Positions 46,411 to 56,625 are shown, counted from the first letter of the stretch. The stretch: 64,000 nt of DNA from Alphaproteobacteria bacterium (GCA_028281325.1 JANQKC010000009.1:308951-372950), one strand, 5' to 3'. The notes: generated by a model from the sequence alone, not told the origin. Program-made: numbers and translations.

Positions 46411-47616
46411 TTACGCCGCCTTCTGATAGACGAAGAGCGGCGCCAGATACCGCCCCTCCGAGGTTTTCTCGGTCAGTCGGTAATAGGAATTCTCCGGAAT
46501 CTCATCGAAGGCATGAAACTCGATGCCGAATCCCAGCCCCTGCCCGCTCATCGTTTCGAGATTTTCCAACTGAATCATCGATTGGAAGTACAGGAACACG
46601 CCGTCCTTTTTCAGCATCGCGGGAACCCGTTCCAGGAACGGCAGCATGGGCGGCATCAGCGTGTCGAAATAGATTCCGTCGAATGGCGGCAGCCCGTCCA
46701 ACGCCTTCTGCCAGGTCGAATGAACCAGATTGACGCCTTTCTTATCCTTGGCCCATTGCCGCGCCTTTTCGATCACCTGTTCATGCGCCTCGATGATCGT
46801 GTGGGTCGTGACGCCCTGCCGCTGGATCGCGGTATCGATGATCGCCATGCCGAACCCGACATTCAACACGTCGCCCTGGTTGTGGCAGACGATCTCCGCC
46901 GACCGTTCCATAATCGGGCGCTCCCATTCCATCATCACCTCGAACCCATCCGGCAAGGTGATCTCGGAATCCGAAAACGTCAGATCGGTGTTCAGATAGT
47001 CCTGTTCGGTCATGTATTCGTGATCCGGCGCCATCGCCATGACATTGCGATGCAACGCCAACGCGGCGCGCAAGTCGCCCGGATGCTGCATCGTCGCGCC
47101 GACATTTTGCAGCGCATAAGGCATTTCGGTGCTGAAGATGTCGGCTTGCGCCGCCATCGCGCGCGCTTCCGCCGAGCGGCCGAGCGCGGTCAATATCTCC
47201 GCCAGCGTCGAGTAGCACCCGAACAGAACCGGCACGGAGTCGACCGCCGTCCGGTATGTCGCCAGCACGGCGTCCAATGCATCGGTCGTCGGTAACCGCA
47301 TGCCGGGCTCGAACCGCGGGATGCGATGCGCGTCGAGCGCGGCCGTCAATTGTACATGCGTTTCCGCAACATCGGGCTTTCGGTCGATGATGTTCCGGAA
47401 CATGGACATCGACTGGTCCAAATCGCCGAGCCCCGCCAACGCGGCGCCCAGGTTGAATTCGGCCATATCCGATTCGGGATTCAGCGCCAGCGCCTGGCGC
47501 AGGACGATAACGGCCTCGTCGAAGGCTTCGCGTTCGAGATATTCGTTGCCTTCGCGCGTCAGCCGGATGGATTCCTCCAACCCCGGGCCGCGCCCGTCAC
47601 TCATCCGAATTTCCAT
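46411..47616 (-). CDS. TPR protein with RMT2/GAMT-like methyltransferase domain
   Basis: A 401-residue protein. The N-terminal third is TPR-like (EGNEYLEREAFDEAVIVLRQALALNP ... AEFNLGAALAGLGDLDQSMSMF). The C-terminal half is a class I methyltransferase resembling guanidinoacetate/arginine methyltransferase RMT2: VLNVGFGMAIIDTAIQ, HTIIEAHEQVIEKARQWA and FDGIYFDTLMPP. TPR regions usually bind a protein partner, so protein arginine methylation is a possibility; it is inference. GAGG precedes the ATG at 47616. Confidence 0.82.
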   Translation of the reverse strand: MEIRMSDGRGPGLEESIRLTREGNEYLEREAFDEAVIVLRQALALNPESDMAEFNLGAALAGLGDLDQSMSMFRNIIDRKPDVAETHVQLTAALDAHRIPRFEPGMRLPTTDALDAVLATYRTAVDSVPVLFGCYSTLAEILTALGRSAEARAMAAQADIFSTEMPYALQNVGATMQHPGDLRAALALHRNVMAMAPDHEYMTEQDYLNTDLTFSDSEITLPDGFEVMMEWERPIMERSAEIVCHNQGDVLNVGFGMAIIDTAIQRQGVTTHTIIEAHEQVIEKARQWAKDKKGVNLVHSTWQKALDGLPPFDGIYFDTLMPPMLPFLERVPAMLKKDGVFLYFQSMIQLENLETMSGQGLGFGIEFHAFDEIPENSYYRLTEKTSEGRYLAPLFVYQKAA

Positions 47617-47818
47617 GGCGTCCTCGCTCGCATGCCGACAATTCGCCCGGTCGAACCCCACCGACCGCCACCTAGTCCCTTACACCATCGGTGATGACCG
47701 AGCCAGCTTGGCAAGCCGCCCCTCCCCACCCTTTTAAGTGAATTGCGTCCGGCGCGATCCTCTAGCATCATAGGCGTGTCGGGCTTCGCAACGCACAAAC
47801 GGACGGTCAGAAACAACG

Positions 47819-48541
47819 ATGACGCTGCAACGGCTTCCAGACCGTATGCTTACCTTCTACCGGTCGGGGCCGATGCCCTGTCCCTACCTGCCCGGCCGCA
47901 TCGAACAACAGCTTTTCACCGAGTTGACCGGCGCCGCCGCACAGGACGCGTTCGAGCAATTGTCCCTCGGCGGATTCCGGCGCAGTCACCATATCGCCTA
48001 CCGGCCCGCCTGCCGCGGTTGTTCGGCTTGCGTCCCCGTCCGGGTCGATGCACGCAACTTCGACTACACCAAAAGCTGGCGACGCGTGACACGGACCAAC
48101 GCGGACCTGACGGCGGCCAGCGCCGGCAAGCAGATCACCGACGAGCAATACCAATTGTTCCGGAAATACGTGAACCATCGTCACGGCGACGGCGACATGG
48201 CGCGGATGAATCGGCGCGAATACGCCGCGATGATCGTGACCAGCCCCGTCGAGACCGATCTGATCGAGTTCCGCGACGACGCCGGCCGGTTGGTCGCCGC
48301 TTGCCTGATGGACCGGATGGAGACCGGCCTCTCGGCCGTCTACAGCTTCTTCGACCCCAGCCTGACGCGGCGCAGTCTCGGCAGCTATATGGTGCTCTGG
48401 ATGATCGACGAAGCGCGTGCCCGCGGCATGGACCACGTCTATCTGGGCTTCTGGATCAAGGACAGCCCGAAGATGGCGTACAAGGGCCGTTTCCGCCCGC
48501 TCGAAGCCTTCGGCCCCAACGGTTGGCAGCGCCTCGACTAA
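47819..48541 (+). CDS. bpt: Aspartate/glutamate leucyltransferase
   Basis: A 240-residue tRNA-protein transferase of the Bpt type, which adds leucine to N-terminal Asp or Glu and marks proteins for ClpAP degradation. The N-terminal CPYLPGRIEQQLFTEL and the Cys cluster CRGCSACVPVRVD are the family hallmarks, and the C-terminal GNAT-like part has YSFFDPSLTRRSLGSYMVLW and YLGFWIKDSPKMAYK. It is divergent from the TPR-methyltransferase gene. Confidence 0.95.
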   Translation: MTLQRLPDRMLTFYRSGPMPCPYLPGRIEQQLFTELTGAAAQDAFEQLSLGGFRRSHHIAYRPACRGCSACVPVRVDARNFDYTKSWRRVTRTNADLTAASAGKQITDEQYQLFRKYVNHRHGDGDMARMNRREYAAMIVTSPVETDLIEFRDDAGRLVAACLMDRMETGLSAVYSFFDPSLTRRSLGSYMVLWMIDEARARGMDHVYLGFWIKDSPKMAYKGRFRPLEAFGPNGWQRLD

Positions 48542-48794
48542 CGCTGGACCAATTCGATTGACGCCGCGCATAGGACGCCAAAGCAACACTGGAACCGGCG
48601 AAACGCCCGCATGGCCTGCCATCGGTTGAGGAGTCTAGTCCTGTATGCCATCCTGTTCCGATTGCGCCGGGTCATGGAATTGCCGCACACGCTTGGCTTC
48701 GGCCTGCGCCACGGTCCGAATTAAGGATATGCCGCGGCCAAGCAACATCCTCCGGTCTCTAGCAATAAGAACGCAGGAGAAAGTGCAGGATCCG

Positions 48795-49805
48795 ATGAAA
48801 CGATTTATCCCGGTTTTGGCGTTGATCGCCGGTCTCATCGCCGGACCGCTTGCCAGTCCGGCGGCGGCTGCCTGCGGCAAGGTCACGATTTCCGACATGA
48901 ATTGGCCGTCCGCCACCCTTATGGCGCATGTGGACCGCCTGATCCTGACCTATGGCTACGGCTGCGCCGCTGAGTTGGTGCCCGGCGACACGATGCCGAC
49001 CGGCACGTCGATGATCGAAAAGGGCGAGCCCGATATCGCGCCCGAGCTGTGGAGCAACTCCTTTACCGAAGCCCTGCAACAAGGCGTTGCCGAGCAACGC
49101 CTTCGGATCGCCGGGAAATCGCTGTCGGACGGCGGCGTGGAAGGGTTCTGGGTTCCCCAATACATGGTCGACCGGGATCCCGCGCTCGCCACGCTCGACG
49201 GCATCAAGCGCAACGCGAAACTGTTCAAACACCCGGAGGATCCCGAAAAATCCGCGATCTACGGCTGCCCGTCCGGCTGGAACTGCCAGATTTCGACCGG
49301 CCACCTGTTCGAGGCGCTGAAACTGGCGGACGCCGGCTTCGACCTGATCGACCCGGGTTCGGCAGCCGGTCTGGCGGGATCCATCGCCAAGGCCTACGAG
49401 CGCGGCCGGCCCTGGTTCGGGTACTACTGGGCGCCGACGCCGATCTTGGGGAAATACAAGATGGTGAAAGTGGATTTCGGCGTGGGTCTGGATCAGGCGC
49501 ATTGGGATTCCTGCATCAGCCAATCCGTATGCGAAAACCCGAAACCCAGCATGCACCCGACCGCGCGGGTGATCACCGTGACCACCGAGGATTTCGCAAA
49601 GCGGGCGCCGGCGGCATACAAGTATCTGACGAAACGATCCTTCACCAACGACGCCATGAACGGATTTCTGGTCTGGATCGACGACAATCAAGCGGACGGA
49701 GAGACCGCCGCGGTGCATTTCGTCAAGAATTACGAGGCGATCTGGACGCGTTGGGTTCCCGCGGATATCGCCGGCAAGGTTCGGATCGCCGTTGCCGGCT
49801 ATTAG
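48795..49805 (+). CDS. Betaine/choline-type ABC transporter substrate-binding protein
   Basis: A 336-residue periplasmic protein with a clean signal peptide (cleavage near SPAAAA-C). The OpuAC/ProX fold is seen in VTISDMNWPSATLMAHVD, DIAPELWSNSF and WFGYYWAPTPILGKYKMVKVDF, with aromatic residues fit for quaternary ammonium groups. Two disulfide-like Cys pairs are present. The longer frame to 48645 lacks a signal and was rejected. The transporter genes and the DMSP-lyase-like cupin downstream suggest DMSP may be a ligand. Confidence 0.9.
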   Translation: MKRFIPVLALIAGLIAGPLASPAAAACGKVTISDMNWPSATLMAHVDRLILTYGYGCAAELVPGDTMPTGTSMIEKGEPDIAPELWSNSFTEALQQGVAEQRLRIAGKSLSDGGVEGFWVPQYMVDRDPALATLDGIKRNAKLFKHPEDPEKSAIYGCPSGWNCQISTGHLFEALKLADAGFDLIDPGSAAGLAGSIAKAYERGRPWFGYYWAPTPILGKYKMVKVDFGVGLDQAHWDSCISQSVCENPKPSMHPTARVITVTTEDFAKRAPAAYKYLTKRSFTNDAMNGFLVWIDDNQADGETAAVHFVKNYEAIWTRWVPADIAGKVRIAVAGY

Positions 49806-49881
49806 ACCGGCGATGCAGAGTCCCCGCCGGGGCGGTAGGATACGCCTTCATCCCGACTAGCCGCCGACGAGGACGGAAGCG

Positions 49882-50781
49882 ATGGCCGAACAATCGTGGT
49901 TTTTCGAGTTCCCGGAAATGGACCGGGCGGACGTGGTCGCCTTGCGCCGGTTTCTCGATGGCGCCTACCGCGATTTTTCCCGATCCTACGGCGACGCCAT
50001 CGAAACAGTCTTCAACCCTCTGCTGTTCTTCATGGTCTGGTTCGAGAAGCTCCTGCTCGGCATGCCTTGGCTTCTGGTGCTCGCGGCCCTTACCGGACTC
50101 GCGTACTGGGCCAGCCGGTCGGCCAAACTGACCTTGGCCGTGACCGCGGCCTTCCTGCTGATCGGCTATTTCGGCATGTGGGACGATACCATGCGGACGC
50201 TCAGCATCATCACGGTGGCGACGCTGCTGTCGATTGTGCTCGGCGTTCCCGTCGGCATCATGATGGCGCGGTCCGACCGCATGCAGAACGTGGTCACGCC
50301 CGTGCTGGACATCATGCAAACGATGCCGGCCTTCGTCTATCTGATCCCCGTGGTCATGCTGCTGGGCATCGGCAAGGTGCCCGGCCTCATTGCCGTCGTC
50401 GTCTACGCCATCCCGCCCCTGATCCGGCTGACAAACCTGGGTATCCGGCTGGTCGACCGCGATGTGCAAGAAGCCGCCGTCGCCTTCGGCGCCACCCCGC
50501 TGCAGCGGCTGCTCGGCGTTCAGTTGCCGCTGGCCATGCCGACGATCATGGCGGGCGTCAACCAGACCATCATGATGGCGTTGGGGATGGTGGTCATCGC
50601 GTCGATGATCGGCGTGCAAGGGCTGGGACAACCGGTCCTGAAATCGATCACCAACCAATATTTCACCATGGGGCTGCTCAACGGCCTCGCCATCGTCGCC
50701 ATCGCGATCACCTTCGACCGGGTGTCGCAGGCCTACGCGAAGCGGAGCCAGCGTCACCTGCAAGGCCTGCAGGGTGACTGA
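49882..50781 (+). CDS. Betaine-type ABC transporter permease
   Basis: A 299-residue ProW/OpuAB-like permease with about six helices. The conserved EAA-type loop is QEAAVAFGATPLQRLLGVQLPLAMPTIMAG and VTPVLDIMQTMPAFVYLIPVVMLLGIG is the family core. It follows the binding protein by 76 nt and overlaps the ATPase gene by 8 nt. Confidence 0.94.
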   Translation: MAEQSWFFEFPEMDRADVVALRRFLDGAYRDFSRSYGDAIETVFNPLLFFMVWFEKLLLGMPWLLVLAALTGLAYWASRSAKLTLAVTAAFLLIGYFGMWDDTMRTLSIITVATLLSIVLGVPVGIMMARSDRMQNVVTPVLDIMQTMPAFVYLIPVVMLLGIGKVPGLIAVVVYAIPPLIRLTNLGIRLVDRDVQEAAVAFGATPLQRLLGVQLPLAMPTIMAGVNQTIMMALGMVVIASMIGVQGLGQPVLKSITNQYFTMGLLNGLAIVAIAITFDRVSQAYAKRSQRHLQGLQGD

Positions 50782-52000
50782 ACCGCTGATCCGCATCGAA
50801 GATCTCTACAAGGTCTTCGGCCCGTCGCCCGAGACCGTGATGCCGATGGTCCGCGAGGGCCGGCCGAAGGACGATATCCTCGCCGAGACCGGCCACACGG
50901 TCGGCTTGCGGGATATCAATCTCGACATCGACCGCGGGTCGATCTTCGTCATCATGGGCCTGTCCGGGTCCGGCAAGTCCACGTTGATCCGCCATCTCAA
51001 TCGATTGATCGACCCCACCGAAGGCGCGGTCACCGTCGGCGGCGTCGACGTGACGCGCCTGACGCCGCCGGAATTGCGAGACCTGCGGCGTTACAAGATG
51101 TCCATGGTGTTCCAGCGGTTCGGCCTGCTGCCGCACCGTACGGTCCTGCAGAACGTCGCGTTCGGACTTACGATCCAGCAGGTCGAGACGGCGGGCCGGA
51201 ACGAAAAGGCCCGGAAATGGCTGCGGACCGTCGGCCTGGAGGGGTACGAGGACCAGTATCCGGCGCAGCTATCCGGCGGCGAACAGCAACGCGTCGGCTT
51301 GGCGCGGGCGCTCTGCACGGATCCCGAAATCCTGTTGATGGACGAGGCCTTCTCCGCCCTCGACCCGTTGATCCGGTCCGATTTGCAGAAACAACTTCTA
51401 GAGCTGCATCGCAGGCTGCGGAAAACCATCGTGTTCATCACGCACGACCTGGACGAAGCGCTTCGGCTCGGCGACCGGATCGCCATCCTCAAGGACGGCG
51501 CGCTGTCGCAAGTCGGGCGGCCGGAGGAAATTCTCCTCTCGCCCGCCGACAGTTACGTCGAAGCCTTCGTCCGCGACGTGAACCGCGCCCGCGCCCTGAC
51601 CGTCGGCGCGGTCATGAAAGCACCGGTCCGCCGGCTCACGGCGACCACCATCGGCGGCGCCCTGGCCCAGATGCGCGATTGGCCCGGCACCTTCGGTTAT
51701 CTATTCCAGGACAATCGCTACCGGGGCGTGGTGACCCAAGACGCGCTGAAAGACGCAGACAGCGGCAGCGATACATCCGACCACGCCCTGACCGGCCTCG
51801 CCGTGCGCGGCCCGACGTTGACCCCGGACATCTCCCTTCAAGACGCGCTTCCTGTCGTGCTGGAGTCTGCCTTTCCCGTGCCCGTCCTCTCGCGGGACGG
51901 CGGTTACACCGGAATCCTGTCGGCGAAGGACGTGGCCGGTATACTCGCCGGTGCGGACAGCACCGCCATGGGCAACGGACACGCGACGGAAAGGCGCTGA
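50774..52000 (+). CDS. Betaine-type ABC transporter ATP-binding protein with CBS domains
   Basis: A 408-residue ProV/OpuAA-like ATPase starting at GTG. Walker A is GLSGSGKSTL, the signature LSGGEQQRVGLARAL and Walker B LLMDEAFSALDP. The C-terminal 110 residues are a CBS pair, which senses ionic strength or nucleotides in this family (last part YTGILSAKDVAGILAG). It overlaps the permease and is followed by the cupin gene with a 1-nt gap. Confidence 0.95.
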   Translation: MTEPLIRIEDLYKVFGPSPETVMPMVREGRPKDDILAETGHTVGLRDINLDIDRGSIFVIMGLSGSGKSTLIRHLNRLIDPTEGAVTVGGVDVTRLTPPELRDLRRYKMSMVFQRFGLLPHRTVLQNVAFGLTIQQVETAGRNEKARKWLRTVGLEGYEDQYPAQLSGGEQQRVGLARALCTDPEILLMDEAFSALDPLIRSDLQKQLLELHRRLRKTIVFITHDLDEALRLGDRIAILKDGALSQVGRPEEILLSPADSYVEAFVRDVNRARALTVGAVMKAPVRRLTATTIGGALAQMRDWPGTFGYLFQDNRYRGVVTQDALKDADSGSDTSDHALTGLAVRGPTLTPDISLQDALPVVLESAFPVPVLSRDGGYTGILSAKDVAGILAGADSTAMGNGHATERR

Positions 52001-52001
52001 G

Positions 52002-52598
52002 ATGACCGACCGACGCGCGACCCTTCAGGCGTTTTTCACGTCGATGCACGGCGCGATACGGGCCCGCACCGCCGCTTCCGATTCCGCCGCCATAGCCGCC
52101 GGGAAGATCTTTGCCGGTCTCGAACGACCGGAACCGGCCGCCCCTCGCCCCGCCGACCGGGTGCCGGCATGCCGCTACATCGATGACGCCCTGTCCGACG
52201 CAACGCGGACCGATCATCCGGCCGCCGACCATGCCCGGGCGCTTGCCGCCCTCGTCCCCGATCTGACCTGGTACACCCGCCCCGGATCGGACACCGCTGA
52301 CGACAGCTTCGCAACGAGCCATGCGAATGCGACGATCGTCGGCAACGGCGGCCTTGCGAGATGCCCGAACGTCCGGATCGGCGTCAGCCTTCTCGCGCCA
52401 AACGTGCAATACCCGGACCATCGGCATCCGCCGGAAGAAATCTATGTCGCGCTCTCCCTCGGCGACTGGCGCCAAGACAAGGGGCCTTGGCACGAGCCCG
52501 GTCCCGGCGGCATCGTCTATAATCCGCCAAGTATCCTTCATGCGATGCGCGCGGGGTCCATGCCGCTCCTGGCGACCTGGTGTTTATGGAACGGCTGA
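52002..52598 (+). CDS. Cupin of the DMSP lyase family (DddL/DddQ-like)
   Basis: A 198-residue cupin. The metal site appears complete: YPDHRHPPEEIY supplies two His, Glu and Tyr, and YNPPSILHAMR the last His, as in DddQ/DddL, which split DMSP into dimethyl sulfide and acrylate. HANATIVGNGGLARCPN and WRQDKGPWHEPGPGG are family-like. The ATG lies 1 nt after the ATPase stop, so it is coupled to a betaine-type transporter. Family members without this activity exist, so the call is moderate. Confidence 0.78.
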   Translation: MTDRRATLQAFFTSMHGAIRARTAASDSAAIAAGKIFAGLERPEPAAPRPADRVPACRYIDDALSDATRTDHPAADHARALAALVPDLTWYTRPGSDTADDSFATSHANATIVGNGGLARCPNVRIGVSLLAPNVQYPDHRHPPEEIYVALSLGDWRQDKGPWHEPGPGGIVYNPPSILHAMRAGSMPLLATWCLWNG

Positions 52599-52688
52599 AC
52601 GACGACAAATCACCGCTTACAATGAAGCCGAATCGCTATATACCAACGGTTGATTAAGTCATAGACATGCGGGTAAGGGGACAAATCC

Positions 52689-53708
52689 ATGATCGACGCA
52701 ACACTATTGCCGGGCGACGGCATCGGCCCTGAAATCACCGACGCCGTGGTCGACATCCTCGACCACGTCGGCGCTCCCTTCAAATGGGATTCCCAACTCG
52801 CCGGACTTGCCGCCATCGACCGCGACGGCGATCCGCTGCCGCAGGAAACGCTCGACAGCATCAAGCGGACCGGGCTTGCCTTGAAAGGGCCGCTGACGAC
52901 CCCCATCGGCGGCGGGTTCAAATCGATCAACGTGCGCCTGCGCCAGGAATTCGAACTCTACGCCAATGTCCGGCCGGCAAAGACGCTTGTCCCCGGCGGC
53001 CGTTTCGAGGGCGTCGACCTGGTGATCATGCGCGAGAACTTGGAGGGTCTGTACGCCGTCGAGGAACGCTTCGAGGCGCGCGGCGATGATCCGAAAGCGG
53101 TCGCCTATTCCTCAGGCTACAACACCCGGGTGGAATGCCGCCGCATCGCCGAGTTCGCCTTCGACTATGCCGTGCGGCATAACCGCAAGCGCGTCACCAT
53201 CGTCCACAAGGCGAACATCCTGAAGGCGCTCAGCGGGCTGTTCCTGGAGGAATCGCAAGCGGTGGCGAAGGAATACGAGGGCCGTGTCGAGTCCGACGAG
53301 CGCATCGTCGACGCCTGCGCCATGCAACTCGCCATGCATCCCGAACAGTTCGACGTCCTGGTCACCACCAACCTGTTCGGCGATATCCTGTCCGATCTCG
53401 CCGCCGGCATCACCGGCGGTCTCGGCCTGGCGCCCGGCGCCAATATCGGCGAAGACGCCGCGATCTTCGAAGCGGTGCACGGCTCCGCCCCGGACATCGC
53501 CGGCCAAGGCAAGGCAAACCCTTGCGCCCTTCTCATGGCGTCGGCGCTGATGCTCGACCACGTCGGCAAAACCGATCTGGCGACAAAACTGCGCGACGCG
53601 ATCCAGGCCACGCTGCTGGGACCGAAGGACAAGCTGACCGGCGATCTCGGCGGCGCGGGCTCCACGCGCGACATCACCGAGGCGATCAAGGACAACCTGT
53701 CCACGTAA
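52689..53708 (+). CDS. NAD-dependent isocitrate dehydrogenase-like (isocitrate/isopropylmalate family)
   Basis: A 339-residue beta-decarboxylating dehydrogenase. LLPGDGIGPEITDAVVDIL opens the family pattern; KSINVRLRQEFELYANVRP carries the Ser/Asn seen in isocitrate enzymes rather than isopropylmalate ones. VTTNLFGDILSDLAAGITGGLGLAPG and HGSAPDIAGQGKANP complete the site, the latter fitting NAD. It may be homoisocitrate- or tartrate-like instead. It is convergent with parC, 11 nt apart. Confidence 0.88.
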   Translation: MIDATLLPGDGIGPEITDAVVDILDHVGAPFKWDSQLAGLAAIDRDGDPLPQETLDSIKRTGLALKGPLTTPIGGGFKSINVRLRQEFELYANVRPAKTLVPGGRFEGVDLVIMRENLEGLYAVEERFEARGDDPKAVAYSSGYNTRVECRRIAEFAFDYAVRHNRKRVTIVHKANILKALSGLFLEESQAVAKEYEGRVESDERIVDACAMQLAMHPEQFDVLVTTNLFGDILSDLAAGITGGLGLAPGANIGEDAAIFEAVHGSAPDIAGQGKANPCALLMASALMLDHVGKTDLATKLRDAIQATLLGPKDKLTGDLGGAGSTRDITEAIKDNLST

Positions 53709-53719
53709 CGGAGAATCGC

Positions 53720-55942
53720 CTACCGGAAGCGGTTGTTCTTCGAAAAGCCGCGCGGCACGACCCGGCCCGCCTGGGCGCGTTTGCCGACCCAGTTTGCCAA
53801 CTTTGTCTCGGTCCGCGTGCGATCGCCGATCTGCCAGGACAGGCCCTCCTTCATCGTGAAGGAGGTCACGTCCGCCAACCCGCCCTTGTTGTAACGCTGC
53901 AGGATGACGCCGCGGCCCCGCGTCATCTCCGGCAGTTCGTCCGCCGGGAAGATCAACAGTTTACGGTTGTCGCCGACGACCGCCACATGGTCGCCCTTGA
54001 ACGGCGCGCAGGCGGTCGCCTCGGCGCTGCCGCCGAGATTGAGCACCTGTTTCCCGCCGCGAGTCTGGGCGACCACGTCCTTCTCGGCGACGACGAAGCC
54101 GCGCCCGTCGCTCGACGCGACAATGCGCTTCTGCTCCGGGTCGTGCACGTTGAGCGCGACGACATTGTGTTCGTTGCCCAGGTCGATCATCAGACTCAAG
54201 GGCTCGCCGAATCCACGCCCGCCCGGCAGCTTGTCCACGCCGATCGTGTAAAAACGGCCGTTGGTGGCGAACAGGATCAGCTTGTCCGTGGTCTGCGCAT
54301 GGAAGGCGAAACGGTGGCGGTCGCCCTCCTTGTATTTCACGTCGCCGAATTTTTCGAGATGCCCGCGCGCCGCGCGAATCCAACCTTTTTCGGAACACAG
54401 TACCGTCACCGGCTCGCGCTCGATCATCGCTTCCAGCGGGATCACCACGGCGGACGGCGCGTCGCCCAACTCGGTGCGGCGGCGGCCGAGTTCCGTGTCC
54501 GGCCCGAAGGCCTTCTTCATCTCGGTGATTTCGCCTGCCACCCGCTTCCAGCGCAGCTTCTGATCCTTGAGCAGCTTCTTCAGGCCCTTGCGTTCCTCGG
54601 TCAGGGCGTCGTGCTCGTTCTGGATTTCCATCTCTTCGAGCTTGCGCAAATGCCGCAAACGCATGTTGAGGATGGCTTCCGCCTGCACCTCGGTCAGCTT
54701 GAACGCCTTGATCAACTCGGCCTTGGGGTCGTCTTCCTCGCGGATGATCCGGATCACCTCGTCGAGGTTGAGATAGGCGATGAGCAACCCGCCCAGCACT
54801 TCAAGGCGATGCTCGATCTTCTCCAGCCGGTGCTTGCTGCGCCGGATCAGCACGTCGTGCCGATGATCCAGGAAGGCCTGCAGGACCTCGCGCAGATTCA
54901 TCACCCGCGGCGTCACGCCCTGGTCCAAGACGTTCATGTTCAAGGAAAAGCGCGATTCCAGATCGGTCTGCCGGAACAGGCTTTCCATCAGGTGTTCCGG
55001 GTCGACATTGCGGCTCTTCGGTTCGAGGACCAGGCGGACCTCGGTCGTGGATTCGTCGTGCACGTCGCCCAGCATGGTGAGCTTACGGGCGTGCATCAGT
55101 TCGGCGATCTTCTCGATCAGCTTCGCCTTCTGAACCTGATACGGCATGCCGGTGACGATCACCCGATAACCGCCGCCCTTGACCTTCTCCACCTCGTAAC
55201 TGGCGCGCACCCGGAAACTGCCGCGCCCGGTCTTGTAGGCGTCGACGATGGCGTCGCGGTTTTCGCAGAGCACGCCGCCGGTCGGGAAATCCGGTCCGGG
55301 GATCAGGTCGACCAGCTTGGCGACCGTCGCCTTCGGGAATTTGATGAGGTGCAGCAGTCCGTTGCAGATTTCAGCCACGTTGTGCGGCGGGATGCTGGTC
55401 GCCATGCCGACCGCGATCCCCGCCGCCCCATTGGCCAACAGGTTCGGAAAATTCGCGGGCAGAACGACAGGCTCGTCGCCCTCGCCGTCATAGGTGCCGC
55501 GGAAGTCGACCGCGTCCTCGTCGATGCCTTCGAGCAGCCGTTTCGCCACGTCGGTCATGCGCGCCTCGGTGTAGCGCATCGCCGCCGCGTTATCGCCATC
55601 GATATTGCCGAAGTTACCCTGGCCGTCCACCAGCGGGTAGCGCACCGCGAAATCCTGCGCCAACCGAACCATCGCGTCATAGATCGCCGCGTCGCCGTGC
55701 GGGTGGTATTTGCCCATTACGTCGCCGACGATGCGCGCGCATTTCTTGAACCCGGACTCGGGATTCAGCCGCAACTCCCGCATCGCATGCAGCAGCCGCC
55801 GGTGCACCGGCTTCAGGCCGTCGCGCACGTCCGGCAGCGACCGCGCCATGATCGTCGACAGCGCATAGGACAGATACCGCTCGCCCAGCGCGTCGGCCAA
55901 TGGGACCGGACGAATCTCGCCCGTGGATTTCGCTTTCGCCAT
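53720..55942 (-). CDS. parC: DNA topoisomerase IV subunit A
   Basis: A 740-residue subunit of the decatenase. The catalytic Tyr124 is in [10 protein letters not shown], with [13 protein letters not shown] and the DNA gate around residues 40-130. The C-terminal beta-pinwheel from about residue 500 has fewer repeats than GyrA and no GyrA box, consistent with ParC. In the quinolone region [15 protein letters not shown], the usual Ser after HGD is Ala85 and the acidic position is Asp89. I chose the ATG at 55942 over one 48 nt upstream. Confidence 0.95.
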   Translation of the reverse strand: MAKAKSTGEIRPVPLADALGERYLSYALSTIMARSLPDVRDGLKPVHRRLLHAMRELRLNPESGFKKCARIVGDVMGKYHPHGDAAIYDAMVRLAQDFAVRYPLVDGQGNFGNIDGDNAAAMRYTEARMTDVAKRLLEGIDEDAVDFRGTYDGEGDEPVVLPANFPNLLANGAAGIAVGMATSIPPHNVAEICNGLLHLIKFPKATVAKLVDLIPGPDFPTGGVLCENRDAIVDAYKTGRGSFRVRASYEVEKVKGGGYRVIVTGMPYQVQKAKLIEKIAELMHARKLTMLGDVHDESTTEVRLVLEPKSRNVDPEHLMESLFRQTDLESRFSLNMNVLDQGVTPRVMNLREVLQAFLDHRHDVLIRRSKHRLEKIEHRLEVLGGLLIAYLNLDEVIRIIREEDDPKAELIKAFKLTEVQAEAILNMRLRHLRKLEEMEIQNEHDALTEERKGLKKLLKDQKLRWKRVAGEITEMKKAFGPDTELGRRRTELGDAPSAVVIPLEAMIEREPVTVLCSEKGWIRAARGHLEKFGDVKYKEGDRHRFAFHAQTTDKLILFATNGRFYTIGVDKLPGGRGFGEPLSLMIDLGNEHNVVALNVHDPEQKRIVASSDGRGFVVAEKDVVAQTRGGKQVLNLGGSAEATACAPFKGDHVAVVGDNRKLLIFPADELPEMTRGRGVILQRYNKGGLADVTSFTMKEGLSWQIGDRTRTETKLANWVGKRAQAGRVVPRGFSKNNRFR

Positions 55943-56155
55943 GTGTCCGTTCAAAACCCCCGCTCGTGAGACACGAGATATTGATAGCATGCGCGGTCAC
56001 AGACGCAAGGGGTTGTGGTTACGCACCGTCGCGGTCCGGCTCGGTCGCATCCGTCGCGGCGGCGAACTGCCGCAGCCGGTCTTCCGTATCCGCTGCAACC
56101 TACCTTGACCGCCGATCCGGACCGGCGGTGGATGCTGTCGCGTAGACGCGCCGGG

Positions 56156-56611
56156 TCAGGCCCGCTTGACCGGCTCGCCGTGGTCGGGGGTGAGACACTG
56201 ATCGTGGGTGTAATCGGACAGCACCTCGATCACACGGCAATCGCCGACCTGCCCGTGGCGGCAACCATGGACCATCCGCTCCAATTCGCTTTTCAGGGCG
56301 TTCAGCCGAGCGATCCGCGCCTCCACCGCCGCCAAATGTTCGCTGGCGATGCGGTCGACATCGGCGCAGGGACGTTCGGGATCGTCGCTCAACGCCAGCA
56401 TTTCCCGGATCTGGTCGAGCGGGAACCCGAGTTCCCGCGCGTGGCGGATGAACCCCAATCGGGCGATATGCGCCGGGCCGTAGCGGCGCTGGTTCCCGGC
56501 GGTTCGCAGCGGCGCCGGCATCAGGCCGACCTGTTCGTAGTAGCGGACCGTCTGGACCTTGCAGCCGGTTTCCCGGGCCAAAACCCCGATCGACAGCGCC
56601 TTGTCATCCAT
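56156..56611 (-). CDS. MerR family heavy-metal-responsive regulator
   Basis: A 151-residue MerR activator. The N-terminal HTH is SIGVLARETGCKVQTVRYYEQVGLM, followed by the RYGPAHIARLGFIRHARELGF helix. The dimer helix ends in Cys-containing PCADVD, VHGCRHGQVGDCRVIEVL and a C-terminal DQC, in the places used by CadR/PbrR/ZntR for Zn, Cd or Pb. It is divergent from a cation efflux gene with a MerR-type promoter between. Confidence 0.9.
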   Translation of the reverse strand: MDDKALSIGVLARETGCKVQTVRYYEQVGLMPAPLRTAGNQRRYGPAHIARLGFIRHARELGFPLDQIREMLALSDDPERPCADVDRIASEHLAAVEARIARLNALKSELERMVHGCRHGQVGDCRVIEVLSDYTHDQCLTPDHGEPVKRA

Positions 56612-56625
56612 GCCGCTTTTCCTCT

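Noticed and set aside
53522..55969. 815-codon plus-strand frame opposite parC
   Set aside because: It is a mirror of the parC codon bias in GC-rich DNA. The parC frame has all catalytic motifs; the mirror protein has none and is full of His, Arg and Gln.
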